Part shown: one piece after another, positions 17,061 to 26,638 of the stretch | Layout of the letters: every line of letters begins with the position of its first letter | Position numbering within the stretch: position 1 is the stretch's first letter | Source: Kribbella aluminosa | GTDB lineage: Bacteria; Actinomycetota; Actinomycetes; Propionibacteriales; Kribbellaceae | NCBI RefSeq assembly: GCF_017876295.1 | Contig: NZ_JAGINT010000002.1 | Coordinates: 3,162,001-3,226,000, forward strand | DNA length: 64,000 bases | Direction: 5' to 3' | The notes under the pieces: model-generated | The model's input: the letters and a program-made list of their open reading frames with translations, nothing else | Told to the model about the DNA's origin: nothing | Database searches by the model: none | Made by a program: the position numbers and the translations under genes

Positions 17061-19601
17061 TCAGAGGGTCGCGACGACCTTGACCGCGTCGGACTCGTCG
17101 GCGTTCCAGACGATCTCGCCGGTGATGCGGCCGGCGGCGCGCAGGTCCGGCTCGGCTCGCTCGGCGAGTGACAGCCGCGCGGCGGGTCCGGTGACCTCGA
17201 CCTTCGAGACCTCGGTCTTCATCGACACCTGCGCCTCGGACTTCGCGCCGCGGATCCCGGCGAGCACCTCGGACACCGCGTCCAGGACCTCGGCCTCCTG
17301 CTCGGCCACCGTCAGGTCGTCCTCCACCGTCGGCCACGACGACAGGTGGATCGAACCCTCCTGCCACCACGACCAGACCTCCTCGGTCGCGAACGGCAGG
17401 TACGGCGCCAGCAGCCGGAGCTGGACCGACAACGCCACCGCGAGCGCGGCCTTCGCCGACGCCGCCGCGGCCTCACCCTGACCGCCGTACGCGCGCTCCT
17501 TGACCAGCTCGACGTAGTCGTCGCAGAAGGTCCAGAAGAACCGCTCGGCGATCTCCAGCGCCCCGGTGTAGTCGTACCGCTCGAAGGCCGCCGTCGCGTC
17601 CGTGACGACCGACCGCAGCCGCTGCAGCATCGCCAGGTCGACCGGCTCGGTGACCGCGGACGTGTCGACCGTCGTCGCCCCGAACCCGAGGACAAACTTC
17701 GACGCGTTCAGCACCTTGATCGCGAGCCGCCGCCCGACCTTCATCTGCGACTCGTCGAACGGCGAGTCCAGCCCCGGCCGCGCCATCGCCGCGCGCCAGC
17801 GGACCGCGTCCGACCCGAACTTCTCCAGGATCTCGGACGGGACGATCGCGTTGCCCTTGGACTTCGACATCTTCTTGCGGTCCGGGTCGACGACGAACCC
17901 GGAGATCAGCGACCGCGCCCACGGGAGCGTGCCGTTCTCGAAGTGCGCGCGGACGACGCGGGAGAACAGCCAGGTGCGGATGATCTCGTGCGCGTGCGTG
18001 TTCAGGTCCATCGGGAAGGTACGGCGGAACAGGTCGTCGTCGCGCTCCCACCCGCAGACGATCTGCGGCGTCAGCGAGGACGTCGCCCAGGTGTCCATCA
18101 CGTCCGGGTCGGCCTCGAACCCGCCCGGCTTGCCGCGCTGGGACTCGTCGTACCCGCGAGGCGCCTGCGAGGTCGGGTCGATCGGCAGCTCGGCCTCGGA
18201 CGGCAGCAGCGGGTGGTCGTAGTCGACCTCGCCGTCGGCGTCCAGCGGGTACCAGACCGGGAACGGGACGCCGAAGTACCGCTGGCGGGAGATCAGCCAG
18301 TCGCCGTTCAGGCCCTCGACCCAGTTCAGGTAGCGGTGCCGCATGTGCTCCGGGACCCAGGCGAGCTCGTTGCCGCGCTCGACGAACTCCTGCTTGAGGT
18401 CGGCGTTCCGGCCGCCGTTGGTGATGTACCACTGCCGCGTGGAGACGATCTCGAGCGGCTTGTCGCCGTTCTCGTAGAAGTTCGCCATCCGCTCGGTCTT
18501 CTTCGGCTCGCCGTCCAGCTCGCCGCTCTCGCGGAGCTTCTGGACGACCAGCTCGCGCGCGCTGAAGACCGTCTTCCCGGCGAGTTCGGTGTACAGCTCC
18601 GAGCCCTCCAGCCACGCCGGGGTGTCACGCAGCAGCCGGCCGTCGCGGCCGATCACCGTACGGACCGGGAGTTGCAGCTCGCGCCACCACTGGATGTCGG
18701 TCTGGTCGCCGAACGTGCAGCACATCGCGGTCCCGGCGCCCTTGTCCATCTCGGCGGCCGGGTGCGCGAGGACCGGGACCTCGACACCGAACAGCGGCGA
18801 CTTCACCGTCGTACCGAACAGGTGCTTGTACCGGTCGTCGTCCGGGTGTGCGATCAGCGCGACGCAGGCCGGGATCAGCTCCGGGCGGGTGGTCTCGATG
18901 TACACCGGCCCGTCCGCGCCGTGGAACGCGAGCCGGTGGTACGCGCCCGGATACGGCCGGGCCTCCATCTCGGCCTGCGCGACCGCGGTCTGGAACGTGA
19001 CGTCCCAGACCGTCGGCGCCTCGGACAGGTAGGCCTCGCCGCGGGCGAAGTTGCGCAGGAACGCGCGCTGCGACGTACGCCGGGAGTCCTCGGAGATCGT
19101 GGTGTAGAGGTACGTCCAGTCGACGCTCAGGCCGACCTGCCGCCACATCGCCTCGAACGCCTGCTCGTCGATGTGCGTGAGCTCACCGCAGAGGTCGACG
19201 AAGTTCTGCCGGGAGATCGGGATCTGCTTCTTCGGGTCCGGCTTGGCCGGCGGCGTGAAGTCCGGGTCGTAGGGCAGCGTGGGATCGCACTTGACGCCGT
19301 AGTAGTTCTGCACCCGGCGCTCGGTCGGCAGGCCGTTGTCGTCCCAGCCGATCGGGTAGAAGACCTGCTTGCCACGCATCCGCTGGTACCGCGCGACCAG
19401 GTCGGTGTGGGTGTAGCTGAAGATGTGCCCGACGTGCAGCGACCCGGAGACCGTCGGCGGCGGCGTGTCGATGGAATACACATCGGCGCGCTCGGCGGTG
19501 CGGTCGAAGGCGTAGGTCTGCTGCTCCTTCCATACAGCAGCCCACTTCTCCTCGAGGCCATCGAGTGTGGGCTTGTCTGGAACGCGGGACGTCTGGCTCA
19601 T
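17061..19601 (-). CDS. valS: Valine--tRNA ligase
   Basis: The 846-residue class I synthetase charges tRNA-Val. The HIGH-type motif HVGH lies in SGSLHVGHIFSYTHTD near residue 50. The CP1 editing domain follows, and KMSKSKGN lies near residue 580. The anticodon-binding region holds ERFFWTFCDDYVELVKERAYG. The C-terminal coiled coil of the long ValS form is reduced, as in the shorter actinobacterial type. The ATG at 19601 is chosen over an upstream in-frame codon because a TAACAT box lies 7 nt before it (leaderless type). The gene is divergent from folC. Confidence 0.96.
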   Translation of the reverse strand: MSQTSRVPDKPTLDGLEEKWAAVWKEQQTYAFDRTAERADVYSIDTPPPTVSGSLHVGHIFSYTHTDLVARYQRMRGKQVFYPIGWDDNGLPTERRVQNYYGVKCDPTLPYDPDFTPPAKPDPKKQIPISRQNFVDLCGELTHIDEQAFEAMWRQVGLSVDWTYLYTTISEDSRRTSQRAFLRNFARGEAYLSEAPTVWDVTFQTAVAQAEMEARPYPGAYHRLAFHGADGPVYIETTRPELIPACVALIAHPDDDRYKHLFGTTVKSPLFGVEVPVLAHPAAEMDKGAGTAMCCTFGDQTDIQWWRELQLPVRTVIGRDGRLLRDTPAWLEGSELYTELAGKTVFSARELVVQKLRESGELDGEPKKTERMANFYENGDKPLEIVSTRQWYITNGGRNADLKQEFVERGNELAWVPEHMRHRYLNWVEGLNGDWLISRQRYFGVPFPVWYPLDADGEVDYDHPLLPSEAELPIDPTSQAPRGYDESQRGKPGGFEADPDVMDTWATSSLTPQIVCGWERDDDLFRRTFPMDLNTHAHEIIRTWLFSRVVRAHFENGTLPWARSLISGFVVDPDRKKMSKSKGNAIVPSEILEKFGSDAVRWRAAMARPGLDSPFDESQMKVGRRLAIKVLNASKFVLGFGATTVDTSAVTEPVDLAMLQRLRSVVTDATAAFERYDYTGALEIAERFFWTFCDDYVELVKERAYGGQGEAAAASAKAALAVALSVQLRLLAPYLPFATEEVWSWWQEGSIHLSSWPTVEDDLTVAEQEAEVLDAVSEVLAGIRGAKSEAQVSMKTEVSKVEVTGPAARLSLAERAEPDLRAAGRITGEIVWNADESDAVKVVATL

Positions 19602-19608
19602 GCGCACA

Positions 19609-19614
19609 ATGTTA
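19609..19614 (-). promoter_or_regulatory. Leaderless -10 element of valS
   Basis: TAACAT on the minus strand is separated by 7 nt from the valS ATG. A TTGACA string just upstream is too close to serve as its -35 element. Confidence 0.45.
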
Positions 19615-19675
19615 GTGGTTGTCAAGGGGTGCTCCGACCGGTTATCCACACCCCCCTCCTAGACTGGGCCTTCTG

Positions 19676-21034
19676 ATGAGCGACCTCTCCTTCGCCGAAG
19701 TGTCGGCGCGGCTCCAGCAGCGCTGGCCGGAGCACAAGATCGAGCCCACCCTGGAGCGCGTCCGGCGGCTCGTCGAGCTGCTCGGCGACCCGCAGAAGGC
19801 TTACCCGGTGGTGCATCTGACGGGAACCAACGGCAAGACGTCGACGGCGCGGATGATCGACACCCTGCTGCGCGCGTCCGGCCTGCGGACCGGCCGGTTC
19901 ACCAGCCCGCACCTGGAGTCGGTCCGGGAGCGGATCACGCTGGACGGCGAGCCGGTCAGCGAGCAGCGTTTCGTCGAGGCGTACGAGGAGATCGCGCCGT
20001 ACCTCGACGTCGTCGACGCCGAGCAGGAGCACCCGCTGACGTTCTTCGAGGCGATGGTCGGGATGGCGTTCGCGATCTTCGCCGACGCGCCCGTCGACGT
20101 CGCGGTGATCGAGGTCGGCCTCGGCGGCAGTTGGGACGCCACCAACGTCGCCGACGGCACGGTCTCGGTGATCACCCCGGTCGCGGTCGACCACGCGCAC
20201 CTGCTCGGCGCGGATCCGGTCACGATCGCCGGCGAGAAGTCCGGCATCATCAAGCCGGGCGGTACGACGGTGATGGCCCAGCAGAGCCTCGAGGTCTTCG
20301 AGGTGCTGCTCCGCAAGGCCGCCGAGATGGGCGCGCAGGTGGCGCGCGAGGGCATCGAGTTCGGGGTGGTCAGCCGGACGCTCGCGGTCGGCGGCCAGAT
20401 GGTGTCGATCAAGGGCCTCGGCGCGGAGTACGACGAACTGTTCGTTCCGCTGCACGGTGAGTACCAGGCGCACAACGCCGCCGTCGCGGTCGCGGCCGTC
20501 GAAGCGCTGCTCGGCGCCAGTCCCGAGACCGAGGGCCGGGTCACCACCGAGCTTCTGCAGGCCGGCTTCGAGCAGGTCACCAGCCCTGGCCGGCTGGAGG
20601 TCGTCCGGCAGAGCCCGACCATCGTCGTGGACGCCGCGCACAACCCGCACGGCGCGGAGGCGACCGCGGCCGCGGTGTCTGAGGCGTTCCAGTTCCAGCC
20701 GCTGATCGGCGTACTCGGCTGTATGAAGGACAAGGACGTGTACGGCCTCCTCGAGGCGTACGAGCCGATCATGGAAACGGTCGTCTGCACCCGGAACAGC
20801 TTCGTCGAGCGCTCGATGCCCGCCGAGGAGCTGGGGGACCTGGCCGCCGAGGTATTCGGCGAGGAGCGGGTACTGGTCCGCCCACACCTGATCGACGCGA
20901 TCGACGACGCGATCCGGCTGGCCGAGGAAGGCGCGGTCGCCCTGGGCAGCGGCGGCGTACTGATCACCGGCTCGGTCATCACCGCGGGCGAGGCGCGCTC
21001 GCTGCTGGTCCGCAGGCAGAAGGACGAGAAGTGA
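19676..21034 (+). CDS. folC: Folylpolyglutamate synthase / dihydrofolate synthase
   Basis: The 452-residue protein adds glutamate to folates, and dihydropteroate in bifunctional members. It has the Mur-ligase ATP site VVHLTGTNGKTSTARM near residue 45, FTSPHLESVRERI, EVGLGGSWDATNV, and the linker VVDAAHNPHGAEA in the C-terminal domain. The length is typical. The ATG at 19676 lies 10 nt after TAGACT, so the leader is very short. The stop overlaps the DUF4233 gene start as GTGA. Confidence 0.95.
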   Translation: MSDLSFAEVSARLQQRWPEHKIEPTLERVRRLVELLGDPQKAYPVVHLTGTNGKTSTARMIDTLLRASGLRTGRFTSPHLESVRERITLDGEPVSEQRFVEAYEEIAPYLDVVDAEQEHPLTFFEAMVGMAFAIFADAPVDVAVIEVGLGGSWDATNVADGTVSVITPVAVDHAHLLGADPVTIAGEKSGIIKPGGTTVMAQQSLEVFEVLLRKAAEMGAQVAREGIEFGVVSRTLAVGGQMVSIKGLGAEYDELFVPLHGEYQAHNAAVAVAAVEALLGASPETEGRVTTELLQAGFEQVTSPGRLEVVRQSPTIVVDAAHNPHGAEATAAAVSEAFQFQPLIGVLGCMKDKDVYGLLEAYEPIMETVVCTRNSFVERSMPAEELGDLAAEVFGEERVLVRPHLIDAIDDAIRLAEEGAVALGSGGVLITGSVITAGEARSLLVRRQKDEK

Positions 21035-21393
21035 GGTCGCTCGCCTCGATCGTGCTCGCGTTCGAGTCCGTCGTACTCGCGCTGGTCACGCCGGTGATGA
21101 TCTCGATCGCGGACATCCGTCCCGCGGTGGCGATCCCGACCTGCCTCGGCCTGTTCGTACTGGCGCTGCTCGCGGCCGGTCTGCTCCGGTTCCAGGCCGG
21201 GTACGTCCTCGGTTCGCTGGTCCAGGTCGGCGCCGTCGGCCTCGGCTTCGTCGTACCGGTGATGTTCGTCCTCGGCGCCGCCTTCGCCGCCTTCTGGGTG
21301 GCCGCGATCGTCCTCGGCCGCCGGATCGAGTCGGCCAAGAAGGCCCACGAGACGTTAAGCTCAGCCGCCCCGACTACTTCGAGAGAGAGTTGA
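21031..21393 (+). CDS. DUF4233 small membrane protein
   Basis: The 120-residue protein has four hydrophobic segments, among them VLALVTPVMISIAD and VGAVGLGFVVPVMFVLGAAFAAFWVAAIVLG. It is the actinobacterial DUF4233 protein, usually found directly after folC. The GTG start overlaps the folC stop by 4 nt and ndk follows 3 bp later, so all three are one operon. No function has been established. Confidence 0.85.
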   Translation: MRSLASIVLAFESVVLALVTPVMISIADIRPAVAIPTCLGLFVLALLAAGLLRFQAGYVLGSLVQVGAVGLGFVVPVMFVLGAAFAAFWVAAIVLGRRIESAKKAHETLSSAAPTTSRES

Positions 21394-21396
21394 CAG

Positions 21397-21807
21397 ATGT
21401 CGCAGCGCACGCTGGTCCTGCTGAAGCCCGACACGGTCCGCCGCGGCCTGGTGGGCGAGGTGCTGGGCCGGTTCGAGGCGAAGGGCCTCACGATCGTCGC
21501 CATGGACCTGCGCACGATCGACGGCGAGATGGCCGACCAGCACTACGCCGAGCACGTCGACAAGGCCTTCTACCCGCCGCTGCGGGACTTCGTCACCAGC
21601 GGCCCGATGGTCGCCCTGGTCCTGGAGGGCGACGAGGCGATCGAGGTCGTCCGGGCCCTGAACGGCGCCACCGACGGCCGCAAGGCCGCCCCCGGCACCA
21701 TCCGCGGCGACCTCTCCCTCTCCAACCGCGAGAACCTCGTCCACGGCTCCGACTCCGACGAGTCCGCCTCCCGCGAAATCAAAATCTGGTTCCCCGACCT
21801 GCCCTGA
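21397..21807 (+). CDS. ndk: Nucleoside diphosphate kinase
   Basis: The 136-residue enzyme balances nucleoside triphosphates by phosphate transfer through a catalytic His. RTLVLLKPDTVRRGLVGEVL begins the fold. The Kpn-loop region and RENLVHGSDSDESA with the active-site His are intact. GAGAG precedes the ATG. It is the last gene of the folC operon. Confidence 0.97.
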   Translation: MSQRTLVLLKPDTVRRGLVGEVLGRFEAKGLTIVAMDLRTIDGEMADQHYAEHVDKAFYPPLRDFVTSGPMVALVLEGDEAIEVVRALNGATDGRKAAPGTIRGDLSLSNRENLVHGSDSDESASREIKIWFPDLP

Positions 21808-21883
21808 CCCCGGTGGTCCCGCCCGGCCTGGAGAAGGCTGCGGTACTGCCGTAGCCGCAGGCCGTTGCGGACTGCTGGTGGTT

Positions 21884-21902
21884 GAACAGATACGATCTGT
21901 TC
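21884..21902. promoter_or_regulatory. Inverted repeat between ndk and mreB
   Basis: GAACAGAT-ACG-ATCTGTTC is a perfect 8-bp inverted repeat. It lies 77 bp after ndk and 81 bp before mreB. It is too short and too AT-rich for a usual terminator here and may be an operator for the mre operon. Confidence 0.5.
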
Positions 21903-21983
21903 TGGGCGGACGGGTCGTGTCGGTCCACGGGCTGTGCGCGGGCGGCGCTTAGCCTGACGTGAGGTCGAGTGGGAGGTGCCGCG

Positions 21984-23012
21984 GTGGCGAACAGCATGCT
22001 CGGCCGCGACATGGCGGTCGATCTCGGGACGGCGAACACCCTGGTGTACGTGCGCGGCCGGGGCGTCGTGCTGAACGAGCCGTCGGTGGTCGCGACCCGG
22101 ACGGACGATCCGCAGGAAGCGGTCGCGTTCGGGCACGAGGCGAAGAAGATGATCGGCCGGACACCCGGCAACATCACCGCGATCCGGCCGTTGAAGGACG
22201 GCGTGATCGCCGACTTCGACGCCGCCGAGCAGATGCTCAGGTACTTCATCCAGCGCGTCCACCGCCGGCGGTACTTCGCCAAGCCGCGGATCGTGGTCTG
22301 CGTGCCGTCCGGGATCACCGCGGTCGAGCAGCGCGCGGTCCGGGACGCGGGGTACATGGCCGGCGCCCGCAAGGTGTACATCATCGAGGAGCCGATGGCC
22401 GCGGCGCTCGGCTCGAACCTCGAGGTCCGCGACGCCACCGGCAACATGGTCGTCGACATCGGCGGCGGGACCACCGAGGTCGCGGTCATCTCGTTCGGCG
22501 GCATCGTCACCAGCCAGTCGATCCGGGTGGCCGGCGACGCCATCGACAAGGCGATCGTGAACTACTGCAAGAAGGAGTTCTCGCTGCTGCTCGGCGAGGC
22601 CACCTCGGAGCAGATCAAGATGACCATCGGGTCGGCGTTCCCGACCACCGACGGCCCGGACAGCGAGATCCGTGGCCGGGACATGGTCTCCGGCCTGCCG
22701 CGCACCGTGAAAGTGTCCTCGGCGGACATGCGGCAGGCGATCGAGGAGCCGATCACCGCGATCGTCGACGCGGTCAAGGCGACGCTGGACAAGACGCCAC
22801 CGGAGCTGGCCGGCGACATCGTCGACCGGGGCATCGTGCTGACCGGCGGCGGTGCGCTGCTGAAGGGCATGGACGAGCGGCTCCGGCACGAGACCGGGAT
22901 CCCGATCCACGTCGCGGAGAACCCGCTGGACGCCGTCGTGCTCGGCGCCGGCAAGTGCGTGGACAACATCGAGACCCTCAACCGCATCCTGGTCACCGAC
23001 AAGCGGCGCTGA
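21984..23012 (+). CDS. mreB: Rod-shape protein MreB (actin homologue)
   Basis: The 342-residue cytoskeletal ATPase guides the lateral wall-synthesis complex. It shows GRDMAVDLGTANTLVYVRGRG (phosphate 1), IIEEPMAAALG, VVDIGGGTTEVAVIS (phosphate 2) and GIVLTGGGALLKGMDERL (adenosine loop). GGGAGG lies 7 nt before the GTG at 21984, so this start is preferred to the GTG at 21969. It heads the mreBCD-mrdA-rodA operon. Confidence 0.96.
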   Translation: MANSMLGRDMAVDLGTANTLVYVRGRGVVLNEPSVVATRTDDPQEAVAFGHEAKKMIGRTPGNITAIRPLKDGVIADFDAAEQMLRYFIQRVHRRRYFAKPRIVVCVPSGITAVEQRAVRDAGYMAGARKVYIIEEPMAAALGSNLEVRDATGNMVVDIGGGTTEVAVISFGGIVTSQSIRVAGDAIDKAIVNYCKKEFSLLLGEATSEQIKMTIGSAFPTTDGPDSEIRGRDMVSGLPRTVKVSSADMRQAIEEPITAIVDAVKATLDKTPPELAGDIVDRGIVLTGGGALLKGMDERLRHETGIPIHVAENPLDAVVLGAGKCVDNIETLNRILVTDKRR

Positions 23013-23024
23013 GGTACCCACGGA

Positions 23025-24014
23025 ATGCTCAAAGACCTCGGTAGCCCGTCCCGCAGTACGTCGGCCCGGAGCGGCACCTCGGCCCGGGGCGCGTTCCGGT
23101 CGGCGGGCGAGACGCCGCTGCGCTCGGCCGGTACGCCGCGCGAGGTACGCCGCCGCCGGTCCGTGCTGGCGCTGGTGATCCTGGCCTGTTTCACGCTGAT
23201 CGTGCTGGACGCCCGGCGCTCGGCCGGTTCGCCGCTCGAGCCGGTGCGCGAGGCCGCGGCCGCCGTCTTCGGCCCGCTGGAGTCGACCGCGACCTCGGCC
23301 CGGCAGCCTGTGGACAACCTCCGCGAGCGCTTCGCGGAAATGGATAGGTTGAAGGCCGAGAACGAAAAACTTAAGAAGGCCAACGAGGATCTGACCCGGC
23401 AGCTGGACACCTCCGACTACGCCCGCAGCCGGGCGCAGGAGCTGGACCAGCTGCTCAAGATCGCACCGGCGTACACGATGACCCCGGCCAGGGTGATCGG
23501 GATCGGTAGTGCGCAGACGTTCAGCCACACGGTCACGATCGACGCCGGCACGGCCGACGGCGTGCGCACCGACATGACCGTGCTGAACGGCACCGGTCTG
23601 GTCGGCCGGGTGGTGCGAACCACCCAGGGGACCGCGACCGTGCTGCTGATCGGCGACCGCAACTCGACCGTCGGCGGCCGGCTGAACTCGACGCTCGCGC
23701 TCGGATTCGTCTCCGGACGCGGCGACGTGGCCGGCACCCTCGACTACAAGCTGGTCGACCCGAAGGCACGGCCGAAGGCCGGCGACCGGATCGTCACCTG
23801 GGGCTCCACCGGCAACGCGCCGTACGTGCCGGGTGTCCCGATCGGCGTCGTCACCTCGGTGACGCCGAACGCGGGCGCTCTCGGAACCACCGCCACCATC
23901 AAGCCGTCCGTCGATCCGACCAAGATCGACACCGTCGGCGTGGTGACCGGGCCACCCGCCCGGCCGCCGCGCCAGCAACTCACCGGCAGTGTCAATCAAG
24001 GAAGGGGGAACTGA
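23025..24014 (+). CDS. mreC: Rod-shape protein MreC
   Basis: The 329-residue protein has a basic Ser/Arg-rich cytoplasmic N-terminus of about 45 residues and one membrane helix (SVLALVILACFTLIVLDA). A coiled coil follows (about residues 100-130, FAEMDRLKAENEKLKKANEDL), then the periplasmic beta domain with GTADGVRTDMTVLNGTGLVGRVV. MreC links MreB to PBP2 and stimulates the elongasome. The C-terminus is a Pro/Gln tail. Confidence 0.94.
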   Translation: MLKDLGSPSRSTSARSGTSARGAFRSAGETPLRSAGTPREVRRRRSVLALVILACFTLIVLDARRSAGSPLEPVREAAAAVFGPLESTATSARQPVDNLRERFAEMDRLKAENEKLKKANEDLTRQLDTSDYARSRAQELDQLLKIAPAYTMTPARVIGIGSAQTFSHTVTIDAGTADGVRTDMTVLNGTGLVGRVVRTTQGTATVLLIGDRNSTVGGRLNSTLALGFVSGRGDVAGTLDYKLVDPKARPKAGDRIVTWGSTGNAPYVPGVPIGVVTSVTPNAGALGTTATIKPSVDPTKIDTVGVVTGPPARPPRQQLTGSVNQGRGN

Positions 24015-24017
24015 CCT

Positions 24018-24554
24018 GTGATCGCGCTGCGCATCGGGTTGGCGGCCCTGTTCCTGATGATCGCCGTGACCCTGCAGACGTCCGTGCTGACGCACATCGC
24101 GGTCGCGGGCGTGACCTGTGACCTGACGCTGATCGTGGTGATCGCGCTCGCGCTGTCCCGCGGTGCGGAGTGGGGCGCGATCGCCGGGTTCGCCGGCGGT
24201 CTGCTGATGGACGTCGTGCCGCCCGCCGACCACACGGCCGGCCGCTGGGCGCTGTCGATGGCGGTCGCCGGGTACGTGGCCGGCCTGATCCGCCGGGAGC
24301 GCGCCTCGTCCGGGCCGGTCGGTCCGCTGGGCGTCGCGCTGACGGTGGTTCTCGGTACGGCGATCTCGTTCTTCCTCTACAGCGCGACCGGCTCGCTGCT
24401 GCACGACCCGTCGGTCGACTGGGGCCAGTTCGGTGTCCGCCTCGGGATCGCCGCGGGGTACGACGTGGTCGGCGCGATCGTGGTGATCCCGCTGGTGATG
24501 TGGATCATGGGCCGCGTCAAACCGGCCCGCGAACGCCGCCGGGTGGCGCCATGA
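24018..24554 (+). CDS. mreD: Rod-shape protein MreD
   Basis: The 178-residue membrane protein has about five helices. The conserved AEWGAIAGFAGGLLMDVVPP segment (GxxxGxxxD type) marks MreD. The GTG start lies 3 bp after the mreC stop. It ends 22 bp before the PBP2 gene. It supports the MreC-PBP2-RodA complex. Confidence 0.92.
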   Translation: MIALRIGLAALFLMIAVTLQTSVLTHIAVAGVTCDLTLIVVIALALSRGAEWGAIAGFAGGLLMDVVPPADHTAGRWALSMAVAGYVAGLIRRERASSGPVGPLGVALTVVLGTAISFFLYSATGSLLHDPSVDWGQFGVRLGIAAGYDVVGAIVVIPLVMWIMGRVKPARERRRVAP

Positions 24555-24576
24555 GCCCGGCGAAGGGTCTGTTGTC

Positions 24577-26628
24577 GTGAGCTGGGACGGGTTCGAGGCT
24601 CCGCTCAAGGCCAGGTTGCGGCTGTTGGTGATCGGGGTGCTGGTCTTCTCCTTGCTGTGCACGCTGTTCGGCCGGCTCTGGTACATGCAGGTGATGTCGA
24701 GCGCGGACTACTCCCAGGCCGCGAACCAGCAGCACATCCGGCAGGTGCTGATCCCGGCGCCGCGCGGCACGATCGTCGACTCGCAGGGCCGGACGCTGGT
24801 CGGCAACCGGGTCTCGCTGATGATCACGGTCGACCGCTCGGTGCTCGCGAAGCTCCCGGAGTCCCAGCAGAACGTCGTCATCGCCCGCCTCGCGAAGGTG
24901 CTCGGCCAGCAGCCGAAGGACCTCAAGGCACGCACGATGCTGTGCGGTGAGCCCGGCGCGTCCAAACCGCCCGCCTGCTGGAACGGTACGCCGTACCAGC
25001 CGATCCCGGTCGCGAAGGACGTCAGCGAGCAGGTCGCGATCGACGTGATGGAGCGCCGCGAGGACTTCCCCGGGATCTCCGCCGACTCGCAGACCCTGCG
25101 GGCGTACCCGGGGCCGTTCAAGGTGAACGCGGCTCACATCCTCGGGTACCTGTCGCCGATCACGACCGAAGAGCTCGATGCGATGGACAAGGCCGGGCAG
25201 GACTCGGTCCCGCACCGCTCGGACCTGGTCGGCCGGGCCGGCATCGAGCGCTCGTACGACAAGCTCCTGCGCGGCACGCCCGGTGAGAAGGACGTGATCG
25301 TCGACGCGGTCGGGTACACCACCGGCACCCAGAAGCAGACCGCCCCGGTCCCGGGCGCGACGCTGGTCAGCACGATCGACTCCCGGATCCAGGCGGCGGT
25401 CGAGACCCAGTTGACGAGCGCGATCATGACCGCGCGGAAGCAGACCGACCCGGTCACCCACAAGAAGTACGTCGCGGACTCCGGCGCCGCGGTGGTGCTG
25501 GACACCAAGACCGGCCGGGTGGTCGCGATGGCCAGCTACCCGACGTACGACCCGGGCGTGTGGGTCGGCGGGATCAGCCAGCGGGAGCTGGACACGCTGT
25601 ACTCGGCGAAGTCCGGGACGCCGCTGGTGTCCCGCGCGCTGCAGGCCCAGCTGGCGCCGGGGTCGACGTTCAAGCCGATCACCACCTCGGCCGCGCTGGG
25701 CGCCGGGTACAGCGCGAAGACCCGCCTCGACTGCTCGCCGTACTTCGAGGTCGGCAACCGCAAGTTCAAGAACTACGAGTCCGCGTCGTACGGGATGATC
25801 GGGTTCGACCGGGCGCTGGCCCTGTCCTGCGACACGTTCTTCTACCGGGTCGCGTACGCGCTCTGGCTCCGCGAGGGCGGCAACTCCAGCGACATCAGCA
25901 CCCACGACCCGCTGGTCGAGATGGCGCAGAAGTTCGGTCTCGGTACGCCGACCGGCGTCGACCTGCCCGGCGAGGTGAGCGGCCGGATCGCGGACCGGAA
26001 GTGGAAGAAGACGTACTACGACTCGATGAAGGACTACTACTGCAAGATCTCGGCCAACCCGCCGGCCGGGACGTCGGCGTTCCTGAAGCAGTTCTCCCGC
26101 GAGTTCTGCGTCGACGGGTACAAGTACCGCGCCGGTGACGCGGTGAACTTCGCGATCGGCCAGGGCGACACCACGGTCACCCCGCTGCAGCTGGCGACCG
26201 TGTACGCCGCCCTGTCGAACGGCGGCACGCTGTACGAGCCGCGCGTGGTGCAGTCCTGGATCGGCGCCAACGGCAAGGCGCACGAGATCAAGCCGGTCGT
26301 GAAGACCAAGCTCCCGGTCTCGGCGGGCAACCTGAAGTACATCGACAACGCGCTCAAGCAGACCACCCTGACCGGTACGGCGGCGTGGAAGTTCCAGGGT
26401 TTCCCGCTGGCCAAGATCCCGGTCCGCGCCAAGACCGGTACGGCTGAGGTCTACGGCAAGCAGACCACGTCCTGGCTGGCGTCGTACACCGATCGGTACG
26501 CAGTGGTGATGATGATCAGCCAGGCCGGTACCGGTTCGGGCGCCGGTGGTGACGCGGTCCGCAAGATCTACGAGACGCTGTACAACATCACGCCCGCCCC
26601 GCCGCCCGGGAAGCAACCGAAGCATTGA
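24577..26628 (+). CDS. mrdA: Penicillin-binding protein 2, elongation transpeptidase
   Basis: The 683-residue class B PBP cross-links lateral peptidoglycan. It has a short cytoplasmic tail, a membrane helix (LLVIGVLVFSLLCTLFGRLWYM), and the dimerisation domain starting PAPRGTIVDSQGRTL. The transpeptidase has GSTFK with the nucleophile Ser near residue 363, SCDT near 417 in place of the usual SxN (SxD occurs in this subfamily), and KTGTAE near 618. An insert of about 60 residues with several Tyr, Lys and Cys (KWKKTYYDSMKDYYC and REFCVDGYKY) precedes the GQGDTTVTPLQLA helix. Its two Cys might be disulfide-bonded. The start is a GTG. Confidence 0.95.
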   Translation: MSWDGFEAPLKARLRLLVIGVLVFSLLCTLFGRLWYMQVMSSADYSQAANQQHIRQVLIPAPRGTIVDSQGRTLVGNRVSLMITVDRSVLAKLPESQQNVVIARLAKVLGQQPKDLKARTMLCGEPGASKPPACWNGTPYQPIPVAKDVSEQVAIDVMERREDFPGISADSQTLRAYPGPFKVNAAHILGYLSPITTEELDAMDKAGQDSVPHRSDLVGRAGIERSYDKLLRGTPGEKDVIVDAVGYTTGTQKQTAPVPGATLVSTIDSRIQAAVETQLTSAIMTARKQTDPVTHKKYVADSGAAVVLDTKTGRVVAMASYPTYDPGVWVGGISQRELDTLYSAKSGTPLVSRALQAQLAPGSTFKPITTSAALGAGYSAKTRLDCSPYFEVGNRKFKNYESASYGMIGFDRALALSCDTFFYRVAYALWLREGGNSSDISTHDPLVEMAQKFGLGTPTGVDLPGEVSGRIADRKWKKTYYDSMKDYYCKISANPPAGTSAFLKQFSREFCVDGYKYRAGDAVNFAIGQGDTTVTPLQLATVYAALSNGGTLYEPRVVQSWIGANGKAHEIKPVVKTKLPVSAGNLKYIDNALKQTTLTGTAAWKFQGFPLAKIPVRAKTGTAEVYGKQTTSWLASYTDRYAVVMMISQAGTGSGAGGDAVRKIYETLYNITPAPPPGKQPKH

Positions 26629-26638
26629 GAGGGCGGAC

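Noticed and set aside
19615..19660. TTGACA before valS as a -35 element
   Set aside because: It lies only a few bases from the likely -10 box, too close for normal spacing.
21570..24686. A 1038-codon minus-strand frame across mreB-mreD
   Set aside because: It is antisense to well-recognised genes and is Arg/His/Asp-rich, as expected for GC-rich shadow frames.
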